A stretch of DNA of 64,000 nt. Origin: Ustulina deusta (lineage: Eukaryota > Ascomycota > Sordariomycetes > Xylariales > Xylariaceae). The DNA is taken from contig JAJNNX010000015.1 of the NCBI GenBank assembly GCA_023159155.1, forward strand, positions 62,001 through 126,000, in the 5' to 3' direction. This document shows positions 61,901 through 64,000 of the stretch, piece by piece. Each line of letters starts with the position of its first letter. Positions within the stretch are counted from its first letter, which is position 1. The position numbers and the translations under genes are program-made. The notes below the pieces were generated by a model. That model searched no databases. It was not told the origin of the DNA and worked only from the letters and a program-made list of their open reading frames with translations.

Positions 61901-64000
61901 CCGTTCAGCATTTTCACACTTGGTTGCCTGAGCTCACAGGCTTACTAACCACGGAGGAAATACTTCACATTGCCATAGATTTCATGGACTCGTGTGCTTT
62001 AGTCAAGGGAAAGCTGGTGCTGTACAAGCTCATACTCATCATTAATTACTCGAAATTGGATCTTTTCGCTCAGCCAGAGCAGCGTTCAGCTCTTAGTGCT
62101 AACACGGTCAGATGGATTGCGCCTCATTGGGGTCAAACTGATGAGGTCACAGAGCAATGGAGAGACCAAGTTAGACTGTGCTGCTCAGTACTAGCAAGTC
62201 AAATCCACTATCTCAACTCAGAAATTCCCGACTATATACCGAAGATAGTAGATTCGTTCCTAGCCATCCAATCTACTGAGCAGAAACCAAAGGACCGATT
62301 TTCACTCCTTTTCCCAACTTCATATCCATTTCCAACCAGGCCGCTACCAGGCGAGCCAGTAAACTTCGACGAGCCCTTGATCGAACTTTCTACCTTGTTG
62401 TCTGCATCATCGAACTCACCTAATGGGATGCAGCTCGAACTGTCTGTGGACGATATCACGACCGTGCTGAAAAATACTCTTCAAGTCCACCTAAGTATTT
62501 TGCAGGGCGAAGCCTTCCCTTCGAATTGGCTCAGTGTTTATACCTATCATCACAAATCCACCATGAGGACTTTGCAGTACCTCGCTAGTATTCTCTTGGA
62601 TTCAGCTTTGCCCGATCCTGATGACGCCGAAGATTTTGACACAGAAATTTGGCGCTTATTCTTCACGACTTTACTTAAGCTTGTAGGGAGTGAATGTCTA
62701 TCACTTGAGACATTCCCAGAGCAGAAGCGAAGGGCTGTCTGGAAGATCGCCGGAGACGTACGAGAGCATGGCGCTGAACTACTTAGACGAACCTGGGAAG
62801 CTGTCGGCTGGGAAACGAGTCCTGATGAGCGGATGCGCTATGGGCTCTCGAAAATGGGCGGCTATCAAGTTCAATATGTGCCAACACTCGTCGGTCCAAT
62901 CGTTCAGCTCTGTCTAAGTGTCCATGGGGGGCTTCGAAAAGTGGCGGTTGAGGTCTTACAGACCATGATTGTTAGTGAATGGACTCTGAGTGAGGACTTA
63001 TCTGTCATCCAAACCGAGATGATTGATTGCCTGGACTTGTTTTTCAAGGATCAGGCGATGACCGAGAGCATTATGCAAAAGCTCTTCATTAGTGAACTGC
63101 TCGAGTGTTTCGAGTCTCTGTCTCATATCGAGCACGATCCCCTTTACGCTGCTCTTAAGGAGTTGATTGAAACGCTTGACGTGTTCTTGGATTTGCTGGT
63201 AGCCGTCCATAGCGGCGATGCCAGTGGAGAAGCGTCCAGCCTAATGAACCGCCTTGAATTGATGGAATTTCTCCGAGACATGCATAAAGAAGATATATTC
63301 ATTCGGTATGTGCACCAGCTTGCCACATTACAACGGGGCACAGGAAACCATACAGAAGCTGGCATGGCACTGCGACTTCATGCAGACTTGTATGACTGGG
63401 ACCCCGCTACAGTAACACCTGCATTATCCGAGCCAAATTTCCCGGAGCAATCGCATTTTGAGCGCAAAGAGCACATATTCTTCGAGATGATCAAACACTT
63501 TGAGGATGGTGAAGCCTGGAGTAGTGCCCTTGCCGCCTATCGCGAACTACGGACACAGTATGAGAGCAATATCTTCGATTTTGCGAAGCTAGCGAGAACA
63601 GAGAGAGCCATTGCCACAATCTACGACACTCTAGCTAAGGGCAACAAACTTATCCCAAAATATTTCAAGGTTGTGTTTAAAGGGCTTGGGTTCCCTATTA
63701 ATATACGAGACAAGGCGTATGTGTACGAAGGTTCACCTAGGGAGCGGACTACTGCGTTCACAGATCGCATGCAGGAGCAGTATCAAGCTGCACAGATACT
63801 TACCAATGGAGACGTGGATAGCGAGGTTGAGGGACAATATCTGATTGTCTCAGCCGTTTCCCCGCATCGCGAATTACAACACCAAGTCTTCCAGCGCGCC
63901 CGTGTGGCACATCCAATCCGTGACTTTTTGCTTTCAAGCAACCCCCAGACATTTTCAGTATCCTCTAAACGCAATACAAGTGGACCTGTTGAAGAACACT
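58942..64000 (+). CDS. DOCK-family guanine nucleotide exchange factor (3' end outside window)
   Basis: A Rac/Rho-type GTPase activator, probably the fungal Dck1-like partner of an ELMO protein, acting at the cortex in polarity and wall stress. The frame is open for about 1,686 codons with no stop and no needed intron, and runs off the window. Domains in order: SH3 at about residues 8-90 (IAFAVATYPFETKVENELPL, GEWLRGYL, GIFPRSCVEI); a DOCK N-terminal helical region; a lipid-binding C2/DHR-1 at about 615-760 (RSDIYVTVSEALL, NLVVSVNVRRQSGE, HIVLTVSELPNTPFAMAYMP); a long armadillo-like region; and the beginning of the catalytic DHR-2 at about 1475 (ALRLHADLYDWDP, HIFFEMIKHFEDGEAWSSAL, YESNIFDFAKLARTERAIAT, PKYFKVVFKGLGFP). 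The catalytic C-terminal part lies beyond 64000. ATG 58942 is the first in frame. Confidence 0.93.
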   Translation, partial: MPWQPLPRIAFAVATYPFETKVENELPLEIGDDLYIIEETPNGEWLRGYLLAPPSLLAGLTSVRGQTLAARVFSGIFPRSCVEIREVLGDIDASENQDGNTSPRGSDQGTPQRSSDSGKSGIASNNRRRDLGVDDSRIKTQDQPRSNYESSRHARIFKNVGTNSPSQKPPAPVPMLTMGDETPTSINEPLIDEIASCLREWHSTNFHELLLTRQYTKLDSVSQLIRTIDLARRQLLHNLLTDREAAVLREKTVWDLVRGNKLCGGEVIVRDPAQRGKVLIGDDSVIDITRLQSVMSLLEEPPLPHVESMSLHHLMVDVKSFAGSSNEPATLDLCLVAKSVGGSLTTLTETYTTEVPSGGIMGYMARDSQMRTLFTDLTSADIGDGPSGDSELFLVVKVRAPQQIFAGKPSSRSGSFGQSNPSFSKDKPPSSTGPKTSRRSLMWGSTRSAFSRGGTKLDALSEHPDERIHTNGNTPTRDGMAPPSTAGSVSGRVSTEGSQQTQITANRLVGVGVLNLKSMLKDGGESEPVVTIWSPSPMASSETLETAKGWDNLIRDMLDSESGHYENSRRAERLLVHLKSFDHPDADVLIRSTPTLLSAINKTSKMGFSGAPTKPRSDIYVTVSEALLARQNLISRYGGSATSISSNMLGNNLVVSVNVRRQSGERIDACIFPSSNSHPFTTWTSFAVQRGERWSQTLRLSLSPPDVTTSHIVLTVSELPNTPFAMAYMPLWDHQAFMGDGMHSLLLYRIDEYTQSAQPDSTGRGGYLSLPWSARADSSEVTGPLAVLRVETYLCSTRFSQDRTVLGLLKWRDGPKSEVPTLLRQLMFVPEIEVVKLLSDVLDSLFSILVEHQGNDEFEDLVFTALVRVLGIVHDRRFNVSPLVDQYAESIFNYPFATPCLVRSFTRLLTKPTEPETARKLRATLKVVRHILKFITHARGQQKAKEAGIGITGSTPGFTRHLQSIFKALDSMMRSTAPVLVGSQTLAVQHFHTWLPELTGLLTTEEILHIAIDFMDSCALVKGKLVLYKLILIINYSKLDLFAQPEQRSALSANTVRWIAPHWGQTDEVTEQWRDQVRLCCSVLASQIHYLNSEIPDYIPKIVDSFLAIQSTEQKPKDRFSLLFPTSYPFPTRPLPGEPVNFDEPLIELSTLLSASSNSPNGMQLELSVDDITTVLKNTLQVHLSILQGEAFPSNWLSVYTYHHKSTMRTLQYLASILLDSALPDPDDAEDFDTEIWRLFFTTLLKLVGSECLSLETFPEQKRRAVWKIAGDVREHGAELLRRTWEAVGWETSPDERMRYGLSKMGGYQVQYVPTLVGPIVQLCLSVHGGLRKVAVEVLQTMIVSEWTLSEDLSVIQTEMIDCLDLFFKDQAMTESIMQKLFISELLECFESLSHIEHDPLYAALKELIETLDVFLDLLVAVHSGDASGEASSLMNRLELMEFLRDMHKEDIFIRYVHQLATLQRGTGNHTEAGMALRLHADLYDWDPATVTPALSEPNFPEQSHFERKEHIFFEMIKHFEDGEAWSSALAAYRELRTQYESNIFDFAKLARTERAIATIYDTLAKGNKLIPKYFKVVFKGLGFPINIRDKAYVYEGSPRERTTAFTDRMQEQYQAAQILTNGDVDSEVEGQYLIVSAVSPHRELQHQVFQRARVAHPIRDFLLSSNPQTFSVSSKRNTSGPVEEH

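Overview
The window is nuclear DNA of a filamentous ascomycete (Pezizomycotina), most likely a Sordariomycete. The genes are split by short GT-AG introns of about 46-190 nt, the 5' leaders are pyrimidine-rich, and the families are typical of moulds: Pth11-like rhodopsin-domain receptor, HET-type gene, allantoate-permease-type MFS carrier, Ufd2 and a fungal DOCK protein. I recognised no rRNA, tRNA, CRISPR or operon structure. All exon limits were read by eye from splice signals and frame continuity.

Left block, 1-12.0 kb. The left edge holds a doubtful, possibly decayed gene (about 1.4-2.0 kb). Then come a complete mitochondrial phosphate carrier (MIR1 type, 2993-4135, 3 exons), a complete FucP-like sugar:proton symporter (6302-8048, 5 exons) and a minus-strand transcription factor with four C2H2 fingers (10503-11928, 4 exons).

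Gene desert, 12.0-28.0 kb. About 16 kb carry no gene I can support. It has low-complexity tracts (19-nt poly-G, TTTTTC repeats), many TACCTAC/GTAGGTA words and AT-rich stretches. It probably contains decayed sequence.

Accessory block, 28-43 kb. This contains a disrupted membrane-protein gene (28038-29352), an intact ACS-family MFS transporter (30634-32403), a divergently placed Pth11-like rhodopsin-domain protein (33618-35142), an LTR-like sequence (about 36239-36375), a HET-like gene that seems to lack the core of its domain (36929-38428), a Gre2/dihydroflavonol-reductase-type SDR with a 21-nt microexon (39638-40876) and a single-pass membrane protein with a Cys-rich ectodomain (41353-43113).

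Right block, 43-64 kb. After about 4.4 kb of non-coding sequence come the E4 ubiquitin ligase Ufd2 (47501-51163, 8 exons) and a C2H2-domain gene whose 5' end is unresolved (54629-56122). Last is the first 5 kb of a DOCK-family Rho/Rac exchange factor (58942 to the window end), intronless as far as it can be seen.

The conserved genes have unrelated housekeeping roles: phosphate import, sugar uptake, ubiquitin chain extension and Rho-GTPase signalling. They do not form a pathway. The accessory block mixes transport, sensing and incompatibility-type genes with broken copies and a transposon trace, as expected of a fast-changing segment between conserved genes. I found no convincing new multi-gene system. 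The best leads are the two damaged accessory genes, the microexon gene and the coding-like blocks upstream of the C2H2 gene.
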